NCBI GenBank assembly: GCA_947479995.1
Contig: CANKBT010000067.1
Location: 1 to 12,192, forward strand
Length of the DNA: 12,192 bases
Reading direction: 5' to 3'
Source: Frankiaceae bacterium
GTDB lineage: Bacteria; Actinomycetota; Actinomycetes; Mycobacteriales; SCTD01
Shown in pieces: positions 7,015 through 12,192 of this stretch. Under the pieces are notes generated by a model. It did no database searches. It was not told the DNA's origin and saw only the letters and a program-made list of their open reading frames with translations. The position numbers were made by a program, and so were the translations under genes. Numbering within the stretch: the stretch's first letter is position 1; every line of letters begins with the position of its first letter.

Positions 7015-7649
7015 GCGTCGCCCCGGTGCAGCGCGACGGCCACGACGGCCGCCAGCCCGGCGACGAGCACCGGCACGCCGGCCGGCGCGAGCGGCACGGC
7101 GAGCGCCGCGAGCGCCGCGCCGCCGACCGCCACCTGCAGGCCGGTGCGGTCGCGCACCTGCGGGGCGAGCAGGGCGAGGAACGCCGCGCCGACCGCGGCG
7201 TCGAGGCCGAGCGCCGAGGTGTCGACCGCGCCGGCGCCGAGCGCGCCGAGCAGGGTCGCGAGGTTCCAGAAGCCGAAGACCGACAGCCCGCCGGCCCAGA
7301 AGCCGACGCCCTGCAGCCCGGCCGGCGCGCCGGTCGCGAGCGCCGTCGACTCGTCGATGGTCAGGTGCGCGGCGGCGACGCGGCGCAGGCCGGACAGGCG
7401 CAGCAGGTCCGCCAGGCGCACGGCGTACAGCGCGTTGCGGCTGCCGAGCAGGGTCGCGCCGGCGACCGCGGCGAGGACGCCGCCGCCCGCGCCGAGCACG
7501 CCGACGAGGGCGAACTGCGACGCGCCGGTGAACATCAGCAGCGAGAGCGCGCACGCCTGCAGCACCGACAGCCCGGCGGCCACCGCGGCCGCGCCGAAGC
7601 CGACGCCGTACGCCCCGACCGCGAGGCCGACGCCGAGCGCGTCGCGCAC
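7011..7649 (-). CDS. azlC: AzlC-family branched-chain amino acid permease
   Basis: Large membrane subunit of an AzlCD/YgaZH-type exporter of branched-chain amino acids. It is very hydrophobic, with the family signature LLMFTGASQFAL near residues 38-48, then a SRNALYAVRL segment and paired Gly/Ala-rich helices to the C-terminus LHRGDA. Start choice: GTG at 7647-7649 gives 212 residues. An alternative CTG at 7680-7682 gives 223 residues (MTAPAAERRAVVRDALG), overlaps the marR stop as CTGA and has a GGGG run about 5 bases upstream. It is biologically attractive but uses a rare start codon. In either case the gene directly follows marR and is followed by azlD through the 17-bp repeats, so the three form one operon. 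Substrate specificity is inferred from the family only. Confidence 0.9.
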   Translation of the reverse strand: MRDALGVGLAVGAYGVGFGAAAVAAGLSVLQACALSLLMFTGASQFALVGVLGAGGGVLAAVAGATLLGSRNALYAVRLADLLRLSGLRRVAAAHLTIDESTALATGAPAGLQGVGFWAGGLSVFGFWNLATLLGALGAGAVDTSALGLDAAVGAAFLALLAPQVRDRTGLQVAVGGAALAALAVPLAPAGVPVLVAGLAAVVAVALHRGDA

Positions 7650-7678
7650 GACGGCGCGGCGCTCGGCCGCGGGTGCGG

Positions 7679-8167
7679 TCAGCGAGCCCCGCCGCAGGCG
7701 TCGGCCGGCGGCGTCTCCTCCGGGCCGTCGACGAGCTTGCCGAGCAGCACGGCGAGCTGCGCCACCTCGTCGGCGTCGAGCCGGCCGGTGACGTGCTCGG
7801 CGACCCCGCGCAGGTGCGTCGGCCAGGCGTCGCGCAGGCGGGCCAGCCCGGCGTCGGTGAGCACCGCGAGGGTGCCGCGCGCGTCGCTCGGGCAGGCCTC
7901 GCGCCGCACCAGCCCGTCGCGCTCGAGCCGGTCGACGAGCCGCGTGAGGCCCGACCGCGACAGCAGCACGCGCTCGGCCAGGTCGGTCATCCGCAGCGCC
8001 CGCCCGGGGGCCTCGGACAGCTGCACCAGCACGTCGTACGACGCCAGCGCGAGGTCGTGGCCGGCGACCAGCTCGGCCTCGAGGCGGCGGGTGACGGTGG
8101 CGTGCGCGCGCAGGAACGTGCGCCAGGCCAGCAGCTCCTCGGAGGTGAGCGGGGCCGTCGTCGTCAC
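7679..8167 (-). CDS. MarR-family transcriptional regulator
   Basis: Dimeric winged-helix DNA-binding protein of 162 residues. The helix-turn-helix lies near 57-83 (RALRMTDLAERVLLSRSGLTRLVDRLERDGLV), followed by the wing with the family-typical D95-x-R97-G and LTDAG. The N-terminal helix (about 8-35) and C-terminal helix (about 112-145) form the dimer region. There is no distinctive ligand pocket. The GTG at 8165-8167 is the start; it lies exactly 6 bases after a TAGCCT -10 box, so the message is probably leaderless. It heads the operon with azlC-azlD and is divergent from the malyl-CoA-lyase-like genes across 61 bases, which contain an inverted repeat suited to a dimer. Autoregulation and control of either side are inference; the ligand is unknown, with an amino acid or acyl-CoA as candidates. 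Confidence 0.92.
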   Translation of the reverse strand: MTTTAPLTSEELLAWRTFLRAHATVTRRLEAELVAGHDLALASYDVLVQLSEAPGRALRMTDLAERVLLSRSGLTRLVDRLERDGLVRREACPSDARGTLAVLTDAGLARLRDAWPTHLRGVAEHVTGRLDADEVAQLAVLLGKLVDGPEETPPADACGGAR

Positions 8168-8179
8168 CGTCCCAGGCTA
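8168..8179 (-). promoter_or_regulatory. marR -10 box with leaderless spacing
   Basis: On the - strand TAGCCT (8174-8179) fits the actinobacterial TAnnnT -10 pattern. It is followed by exactly 6 bases (GGGACG) and the GTG of marR at 8167, so transcription should begin at or next to the start codon, leaving no room for a ribosome-binding site. No clear -35 is seen. Confidence 0.55.
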
Positions 8180-8203
8180 CGCCGGGAGCCGTGCCGCCCG
8201 GCG
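8180..8203. promoter_or_regulatory. Candidate MarR operator (inverted repeat)
   Basis: CGCCGGG (8180-8186) and CCCGGCG (8197-8203) are perfect 7-bp inverted arms with a 10-base spacer. They lie between the two divergent -10 boxes and touch the marR box. The position suits a dimeric repressor controlling both directions. In DNA this GC-rich such arms can arise by chance, so confidence is low. Confidence 0.35.
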
Positions 8204-8216
8204 GGAACGCCCTCGA

Positions 8217-8228
8217 TACGCTCCGGCC
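8217..8228 (+). promoter_or_regulatory. -10 box with leaderless spacing for the malyl-CoA-lyase-like operon
   Basis: TACGCT (8217-8222) fits TAnnnT and is followed by exactly 6 bases (CCGGCC) and then GTG at 8229. No purine-rich ribosome-binding site precedes the GTG, which agrees with a leaderless transcript starting at the start codon. No clear -35 is visible. Confidence 0.55.
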
Positions 8229-9284
8229 GTGCCCCGTACTCCGAAGGACTTCTTCCGCCCGCTCGCCGTCGGCGCCCCCGCGCCGCTGCGCGAGGTCCCC
8301 TGGCGCCCGTCGCGCATGATCCACTTCTTCGACCCGTCGAACCCGAAGATGGTCGCGAAGGTCCCGGACATCGCCGCGAAGGTCGACGTGCTCCTCGGCA
8401 ACCTCGAGGACGCGGTGCAGGCGTTGAACAAGGAGGCCGCGCGCGCCGGGCTCGTGGAGGTCGGCAGGACGGCCGACCTCGGCCAGGCGCAGCTGTGGAC
8501 GCGCATCAACTCGCTCGACTCGCCGTGGGCGCTCGACGACCTCACGACGCTCGTCACCGAGATCGGCGACGTGCTCGACGTCGTCATGGTGCCCAAGGTC
8601 GAGGGCCCCGAGGACATCCACTACGTCGACCGCCTGCTCGCGCAGCTCGAGGCGAAGGCCGGCGTCACGCGGCCGCTGCAGGTGCACGCCATCCTCGAGA
8701 CCGCGAGCGGCGTCTCGCGCGTCGAGGAGATCTGCCAGGCGAGCCCGCGCATGCAGGGCATCAGCCTCGGGCCGGCCGACCTCGCCGCCGACCGGCGCAT
8801 GAAGACCACGCGCGTCGGCGGCGGCCACCCCGGCTACCTCGTCCGCGAGGACCCGACCGGTCCGGACGCGATCGACGCGCCGCGCGCCACCTTCCAGCAG
8901 GACCTCTGGCACTACACCGTGGCGCGCATGGTCGACGCCTGCGCGCAGGCCGGCATCTACCCGTACTACGGCCCGTTCGGCGACATCAAGGACGTCGTCG
9001 CCTGCGAGGACCAGTTCCGCAACGCCTACCTGCTCGGCTGCGTCGGCACCTGGTCGCTGCACCCCGTGCAGATCGACATCGCCAAGAGGGTGTTCTCGCC
9101 CGAGCCGTCCGAGGTGGCGTGGGCCAAGCGCGTCGTCGAGGAGATGGGCGACGGCACCGGCGCCGTGATGATCGACGGCAAGATGCAGGACGACGCCTCG
9201 GTCAAGCAGTGCAAGGTCGTGCTGCAGCTGGCCAAGGACCTCGCCGAGCGCGACCCCGACCTCAAGGAGGCGTACGCGCTGTGA
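8229..9284 (+). CDS. HpcH/HpaI aldolase/citrate lyase family protein, L-malyl-CoA/beta-methylmalyl-CoA lyase-like
   Basis: Mg-dependent lyase of the CitE superfamily, 351 residues, probably cleaving or forming a 3-hydroxy-dicarboxyl-CoA such as malyl-CoA or beta-methylmalyl-CoA in the cytosol. Landmarks: MIHFFDPSNPKM near 30-41, LGNLEDAV with E60/D61, R92 in TRINSLDSPW, E157 in AILETASGV (expected metal ligand), and D184 in LGPADLAAD. Residues about 185-235 form an extended segment present in the longer malyl-CoA-lyase branch rather than short CitE. GTG 8229 is chosen because it follows the -10 box by 6 bases and no upstream in-frame start fits. It is the first gene of an operon with a shorter paralogue (4-base GTGA overlap) and a HIT protein. 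Without other ethylmalonyl-CoA or methylaspartate pathway genes in view, the exact substrate is not assigned. Confidence 0.9.
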   Translation: MPRTPKDFFRPLAVGAPAPLREVPWRPSRMIHFFDPSNPKMVAKVPDIAAKVDVLLGNLEDAVQALNKEAARAGLVEVGRTADLGQAQLWTRINSLDSPWALDDLTTLVTEIGDVLDVVMVPKVEGPEDIHYVDRLLAQLEAKAGVTRPLQVHAILETASGVSRVEEICQASPRMQGISLGPADLAADRRMKTTRVGGGHPGYLVREDPTGPDAIDAPRATFQQDLWHYTVARMVDACAQAGIYPYYGPFGDIKDVVACEDQFRNAYLLGCVGTWSLHPVQIDIAKRVFSPEPSEVAWAKRVVEEMGDGTGAVMIDGKMQDDASVKQCKVVLQLAKDLAERDPDLKEAYAL

Positions 9285-10132
9285 CGTCCGCCCCGGAGGT
9301 GCTGCGCTCCGTGCTCTACATGCCGTCCTCGAACGCCCGCGCGCTCGAGAAGGCCAAGACCCTCGCGGCCGACGCGATCATCTTCGACCTCGAGGACGCC
9401 GTCGCGCCCGACGCCAAGGAGGTCGCGCGCGAGCAGGCGGTGGCCGCCGTGCGCTCCGGCGAGTACGGCCGCCGCACGCTCACGATCCGCTGCAACGACC
9501 TCGACACCCCCTGGGGCGAGGCCGACGTGCGCGCCGCCGGCGAGGCCGCGCCGCACGCCGTCGTCATCCCGAAGGTGAGCGGCGTCGCGCACCTCGAGCA
9601 GGTCGCCGCGCTGCTGCCGGAGGGCACGCGCATCTGGGCGATGGTCGAGACGCCGAGCGCGGTCTTCGACGTGCGCGCGATCGCCGCCTTCCCGCAGGTG
9701 TCGGCGCTCGTGCTCGGCACCAACGACCTCGCCAAGGAGCTGCGCGCGCCGCTGCAGCCCGGCCGCGCCGCCCTCGTGCCGCACCTCGCGACCGCCGTGC
9801 TCGGCGCGCGCGAGGCCGGCATCAGCGTCGTCGACGGCGTCTGGAACGACGTGAAGGACCTCGAGGGCTTCGAGGCCGAGTGCCGCCAGGGCCTGGCCCT
9901 CGGCTTCGACGGCAAGACGCTCATCCACCCCGGCCAGGTCGACGTCGCCAACGCCGTGTGGGCGCCGACCGAGGACGAGGTCGCCCACGCGCGCCGGGTC
10001 GTCGACGCCTTCGAGGAGGCGTCGCGCTCGGGCCAGGGCGTCGTCGTCGTCGACGGGCGCATGGTGGAGAACCTGCACCGCGACAACGCGCTGCGCACGC
10101 TGGCGGTCGCCGAGGCCATCGAGGCGCTGTAG
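9281..10132 (+). CDS. CoA ester lyase (CitE-like; malyl-CoA thioesterase or citramalyl-CoA lyase candidate)
   Basis: Shorter CitE-family enzyme of 283 residues. It shows RSVLYMPSSNARALEKA at the N-terminus, FDLEDAVAPD with D36/E38/D39, R70 in IRCNDLDTPWG, E123 in MVETPSAV, D149 in LGTNDLAKEL, and GKTLIHPGQV at 211-220, so all expected CoA- and metal-site residues are present. The GTG start overlaps the preceding stop as GTGA, so the two lyase-family proteins are translationally coupled and probably work together. A known parallel is Rhodobacter, where a long malyl-CoA lyase and a short malyl-CoA thioesterase act in sequence in the ethylmalonyl-CoA pathway. By analogy this short protein may be the thioesterase, but citramalyl-CoA lyase is an equal alternative. 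The ends are certain; the reaction is inferred. Confidence 0.9.
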   Translation: MTSAPEVLRSVLYMPSSNARALEKAKTLAADAIIFDLEDAVAPDAKEVAREQAVAAVRSGEYGRRTLTIRCNDLDTPWGEADVRAAGEAAPHAVVIPKVSGVAHLEQVAALLPEGTRIWAMVETPSAVFDVRAIAAFPQVSALVLGTNDLAKELRAPLQPGRAALVPHLATAVLGAREAGISVVDGVWNDVKDLEGFEAECRQGLALGFDGKTLIHPGQVDVANAVWAPTEDEVAHARRVVDAFEEASRSGQGVVVVDGRMVENLHRDNALRTLAVAEAIEAL

Positions 10133-10528
10133 GTGGCCAGCGTCTTCACGCGCGTCCTGGGCGGCGAGCTGCCCGGGCGCTTCGTGCACCGCGACGAGCG
10201 GGCAGCGGCGTTCCTCACCATCGCGCCGATCAACCCCGGGCACGTGCTCGTCGTGCCCGTGCAGGAGGTCGACAGCTGGACCGACCTCGAGCCCGACCTC
10301 GCCGCGCACGTCTTCCTCGTCGCGCAGCGCGTCGCCAAGGCGGTCGAGGCCGTCTACTCCCCGCGGCGCGTCGGCCTGGTCGTCGCCGGCCTCGAGGTGC
10401 CGCACGCGCACCTGCACGTCGTGCCGTTCGACAGCGAGGACGAGCTGTCGTTCGCCCGGGCGCGCAGCGACGTGCCGGCCGAGGAGCTCGACGAGGTGCA
10501 GCGGCGGTTGATCGACGCCTTCCGCTAG
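10133..10528 (+). CDS. HIT-family nucleotide phosphoramidase/hydrolase
   Basis: Histidine-triad protein of 131 residues that hydrolyses nucleotidyl substrates such as AMP-amidates, acyl-AMP or dinucleoside polyphosphates. The fold's landmarks are ASVFTRVLGGELPGRFV at the start, APINPGHVLVVP in the middle, and the triad PHAHLHVVP with H91, H93 (nucleophile by family rule) and H95. GTG 10133 follows the previous TAG with no gap, so the gene is read in the same operon as the two CoA lyase-family genes. The link between them is unknown. One possibility (inference) is clearing acyl-adenylate by-products of acyl-CoA synthesis. The length is normal for the family and all catalytic residues are present. 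Confidence 0.93.
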   Translation: MASVFTRVLGGELPGRFVHRDERAAAFLTIAPINPGHVLVVPVQEVDSWTDLEPDLAAHVFLVAQRVAKAVEAVYSPRRVGLVVAGLEVPHAHLHVVPFDSEDELSFARARSDVPAEELDEVQRRLIDAFR

Positions 10529-10547
10529 GGCAGGGTGCGCCCCGTCC

Positions 10548-10567
10548 GCGGCCGGACCACCGGCCGC
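10548..10567 (+). terminator. GC-rich hairpin between the HIT gene and mscL
   Basis: GCGGCCGG (10548-10555), loop ACCA, CCGGCCGC (10560-10567): a perfect 8-bp stem starting 20 bases after the HIT stop. There is no T-run downstream. It could attenuate or end the lyase-HIT transcript, or lie in the mscL leader. Confidence 0.35.
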
Positions 10568-10575
10568 CACCACAC

Positions 10576-10580
10576 GGGAG
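10576..10580 (+). promoter_or_regulatory. Ribosome-binding site of mscL
   Basis: GGGAG lies 5 bases before GTG 10586. It selects that GTG over GTG 10580, which would overlap the site, and over the in-frame start at 10535, which would add 17 residues foreign to the family. Confidence 0.7.
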
Positions 10581-10585
10581 TGCAC

Positions 10586-10975
10586 GTGATCAAGGGCTTC
10601 AAGGACTTCCTGCTCCGCGGCAACGTCGTCGACCTCGCCGTCGCGGTCGTCATCGGCACCGCCTTCGGGGCCGTCGTGTCGGCGTTCGCCAACGACTTCA
10701 TCGGCGGGCTCGTCGGCGCGATCGGCGGCAGCCCCGACTTCGGGACGGCCGGCGTCGAGGCCAACGGCAGCAAGATCGTCATCGGCTCGACGATCACCGC
10801 GCTCATCAACTTCGTCATCGTCGCGGCGGTCGTCTACTTCTTCGTCGTCGTGCCGGTGAACAAGCTCATGGAGCGCCGCAAGCAGGGCATCGAGCCGGAG
10901 GTCGCCGCGCCGAGCGAGGACGTCGTGCTGCTGCAGGAGATCCGCGACCTGCTGCGCGCGCAGTCGCAGCGCTGA
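10586..10975 (+). CDS. mscL: Large-conductance mechanosensitive channel MscL
   Basis: Homopentameric membrane channel that opens under high membrane tension to release solutes during hypo-osmotic shock. It has 129 residues, a normal length. The order is canonical: amphipathic N-terminal helix with IKGFKDFLLRGNVVDLAVAV, TM1 about 14-45 (VVIGTAFGAVVSAFAND), a periplasmic loop about 46-66, TM2 about 67-92 (INFVIVAAVVYFFVVVPVNKLM), the basic ERRKQG segment, and the cytoplasmic helix EDVVLLQEIRDLL near 111-123. The N-terminus closely resembles the mycobacterial protein as recalled. It stands on the + strand 57 bases after the HIT gene and 77 before mrp. Its own promoter was not identified, so read-through from the lyase-HIT operon is possible unless the hairpin in between stops it. 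Confidence 0.97.
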   Translation: MIKGFKDFLLRGNVVDLAVAVVIGTAFGAVVSAFANDFIGGLVGAIGGSPDFGTAGVEANGSKIVIGSTITALINFVIVAAVVYFFVVVPVNKLMERRKQGIEPEVAAPSEDVVLLQEIRDLLRAQSQR

Positions 10976-11001
10976 CCCCAGCCGGACACGGGGACGACAC
11001 C

Positions 11002-11007
11002 TAGACT
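11002..11007 (+). promoter_or_regulatory. Candidate -10 box of mrp
   Basis: TAGACT fits TAnnnT. It lies 6 bases before an in-frame GTG at 11014, the same spacing as at the two divergent promoters near 8.2 kb. No clear -35 is seen. Either a leaderless start at 11014 or a 39-base leader to ATG 11053 would be compatible. Confidence 0.5.
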
Positions 11008-11041
11008 GGGGAGGTGCGGCCGCAGGGCTGCGCCTCCCCAG
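11006..11041. promoter_or_regulatory. 16-bp-stem inverted repeat overlapping the mrp -10 box and start region
   Basis: CTGGGGAGGTGC (11006-11017) pairs with GCGCCTCCCCAG (11030-11041). The stem extends inward by GGCC (11018-11021) with GGCT (11026-11029) around a GCAG loop. As RNA, 14 pairs are Watson-Crick and two are G-U. The left arm begins inside the -10 box. No T-tract follows. It could be an operator, a leader hairpin next to the AAGGA site at 11044-11048, or an mscL terminator. Confidence 0.55.
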
Positions 11042-11052
11042 CGAAGGACGTC

Positions 11053-12192
11053 ATGACCCAGCCCGTGCCCACCGCCGAGCAGCTGCAGGCCGCGCTCTCG
11101 ACCGTCGAGGACCCCGAGATCCGGCGGCCCATCACCGAGATCGGCATGGTGAAGTCGGCTGCCGTCGACGCCGACGGCACCGCGCGCATCGGCATCTTCC
11201 TGACCGTCTCGTCCTGCCCGATGAAGGACACGCTCACCGACCGCGTGCGCGAGGCCGTCTCGCGCGTGGCCGGCGTGACGTCGGTCGAGGTCGAGCTCGA
11301 CGTCATGAGCACGCAGCAGCGCCAGGAGCTGCAGACGCTGCTGCGCGGCGACAACCCGGTGCGCGACATCCCCTTCGCGCAGCCCGGCTCGCTCACCAAG
11401 GTCTTCGCCGTCGCGAGCGGCAAGGGCGGCGTCGGCAAGAGCTCGGTCACGGTCAACCTGGCCGCCGCCATGGCCGCCAAGGGCCTGTCCGTCGGCGTGC
11501 TCGACGCCGACATCTACGGCTTCAGCGTGCCGCGCATGCTCGGCGTGGAGCACCGCCCGACGCAGGTCGAGCAGATGATCATGCCGCCGAGCGCGCACGG
11601 CGTGAAGGTCATCTCGATCGGCATGTTCACCAAGGACAACACCCCGGTCGTGTGGCGCGGGCCGATGCTGCACCGCGCGCTGCAGCAGTTCCTCGCCGAC
11701 GTCTACTGGGGCGACCTCGACGTGCTGCTCATGGACCTGCCGCCCGGCACCGGCGACGTCGCGATCTCCGTCGCGCAGCTCGTGCCGAGCGCCGAGATCC
11801 TCGTGGTCACCACGCCGCAGCTCGCGGCGCAGGAGGTCGCCCAGCGCGCCGGCTCCATCGCGCTGCAGACCCACCAGCGCATCGCCGGTGTGGTCGAGAA
11901 CATGAGCTGGCTGACCATGCCGGACGGCTCGCGCATGGAGCTGTTCGGTGCGGGCGGCGGCGAGGCCGTCGCCACGTCGCTGTCGCGCTCGCTCGGCGCG
12001 CCCGTCCCGCTGCTCGGCCAGGTGCCGATGGACGTCCGGCTGCGCGAGGGCGGCGACGCCGGCCGCCCGCTCGTGCTCGACGCGCCCGACAGCGAGGCGG
12101 CCAAGGAGCTGCTCAAGGTGAGCGACGCGCTGACCGGCCGCCCGCGCGGGCTCGCCGGCATGTCGCTCGGGCTGTCGCCCGCCGGCCGCTAG
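11053..12192 (+). CDS. mrp: Mrp/ApbC-family P-loop ATPase, Fe-S cluster carrier family, lacking CxxC
   Basis: Cytosolic P-loop protein of 379 residues related to Fe-S cluster carriers (Mrp/ApbC/Nbp35). The N-terminal MIP18/DUF59 domain (about 7-98) shows VEDPEIRRPITEIGMV and SSCPMKD with C55. The ATPase domain has the deviant Walker A GKGGVGKSS (123-131), DADIYG (151-156), WRGPM, and Walker B DLPPGTGD from D228. At ENMSW, where most family members continue with a CxxC cluster-binding motif, this protein reads MPDG (289-292). The C-terminus RGLAGMSLGLSP resembles mycobacterial Mrp, which also lacks CxxC as recalled. ATG 11053 has AAGGA 4 bases upstream and gives a family-like N-terminus. In-frame GTG 11014 is an alternative leaderless start adding 13 residues. 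The stop is the last three bases of the window. Cluster transfer is a family inference and is uncertain without CxxC. Confidence 0.95.
   Translation: MTQPVPTAEQLQAALSTVEDPEIRRPITEIGMVKSAAVDADGTARIGIFLTVSSCPMKDTLTDRVREAVSRVAGVTSVEVELDVMSTQQRQELQTLLRGDNPVRDIPFAQPGSLTKVFAVASGKGGVGKSSVTVNLAAAMAAKGLSVGVLDADIYGFSVPRMLGVEHRPTQVEQMIMPPSAHGVKVISIGMFTKDNTPVVWRGPMLHRALQQFLADVYWGDLDVLLMDLPPGTGDVAISVAQLVPSAEILVVTTPQLAAQEVAQRAGSIALQTHQRIAGVVENMSWLTMPDGSRMELFGAGGGEAVATSLSRSLGAPVPLLGQVPMDVRLREGGDAGRPLVLDAPDSEAAKELLKVSDALTGRPRGLAGMSLGLSPAGR

Larger units (their letters stand above)
6975..7025 (-). repeat. Three tandem 17-bp repeats at the azlC/azlD junction
   Basis: On the + strand the units are 6975-6991, 6992-7008 and 7009-7025, consensus GGTCACGCGTCGCCCCG; each has at most two differences from the others. 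On the coding strand each unit holds a G-run, then six bases, then GTGA. The azlC stop TGA is in the first unit read (7011-7013) and the azlD GTG is in the last (6978-6980). Confidence 0.97.

Noticed and set aside
10535..10585. Longer start for mscL
   Set aside because: It would add 17 residues (MRPVRGRTTGRHHTGVH) absent from the family, whereas GTG 10586 has a GGGAG site and the conserved IKGFKDF start.
10976..11041. Intrinsic terminator for mscL at 11006-11041
   Set aside because: The stem is strong but no T-tract follows and it overlaps the apparent mrp -10 box; kept as a regulatory inverted repeat instead, with terminator as a lesser possibility.

Overview
The window is very GC-rich, with third codon positions almost always G or C and GTG used as the start of most genes. 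It carries an actinobacterial-type MscL, an Mrp of the type without CxxC, and promoters spaced for leaderless mRNAs. This suggests a high-GC actinomycete; the genus cannot be fixed from the sequence alone. Coding density is high and no gap exceeds 130 bases. No tRNA, rRNA, CRISPR array, insertion sequence or phage gene was seen.

Left third (1-6645, + strand) is a surface-appendage and c-di-GMP block. It holds: (1) the end of a PilB/GspE-type motor ATPase, cut by the window edge, with an N-terminal MshEN-like region of the kind that binds c-di-GMP and an unusual C-terminal extension of cysteine ribbons plus a response-regulator receiver domain; (2) a secreted subtilisin-family (S8) peptidase ending in 22 tandem Trp-terminated pentapeptides; (3) a membrane GAF-GGDEF-EAL protein whose GTG start lies inside the last repeat of the peptidase gene. 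Enzymes that make or break c-di-GMP therefore sit next to a probable c-di-GMP-binding motor.

Middle (6681-8167, - strand) is a MarR regulator - AzlC - AzlD operon for branched-chain amino acid export. A 17-bp triplication at the azlC/azlD junction creates two six-codon mini-ORFs chained by GTGA stop/start overlaps.

Right of this (8229-10528, + strand), divergent from marR across 61 bases, lie two different CitE/malyl-CoA-lyase family genes and a HIT-family hydrolase, packed with a 4-base overlap and a zero-base gap. The 61-base divergent region shows TAnnnT-N6-GTG on both strands, which suggests leaderless transcripts, with a 7-bp-arm inverted repeat between the two -10 boxes.

The right end carries mscL (large mechanosensitive channel) and mrp/apbC (P-loop Fe-S carrier family). 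The mrp stop codon is the last base triplet of the window. A 16-bp-stem inverted repeat overlaps the apparent mrp -10 box and start region.
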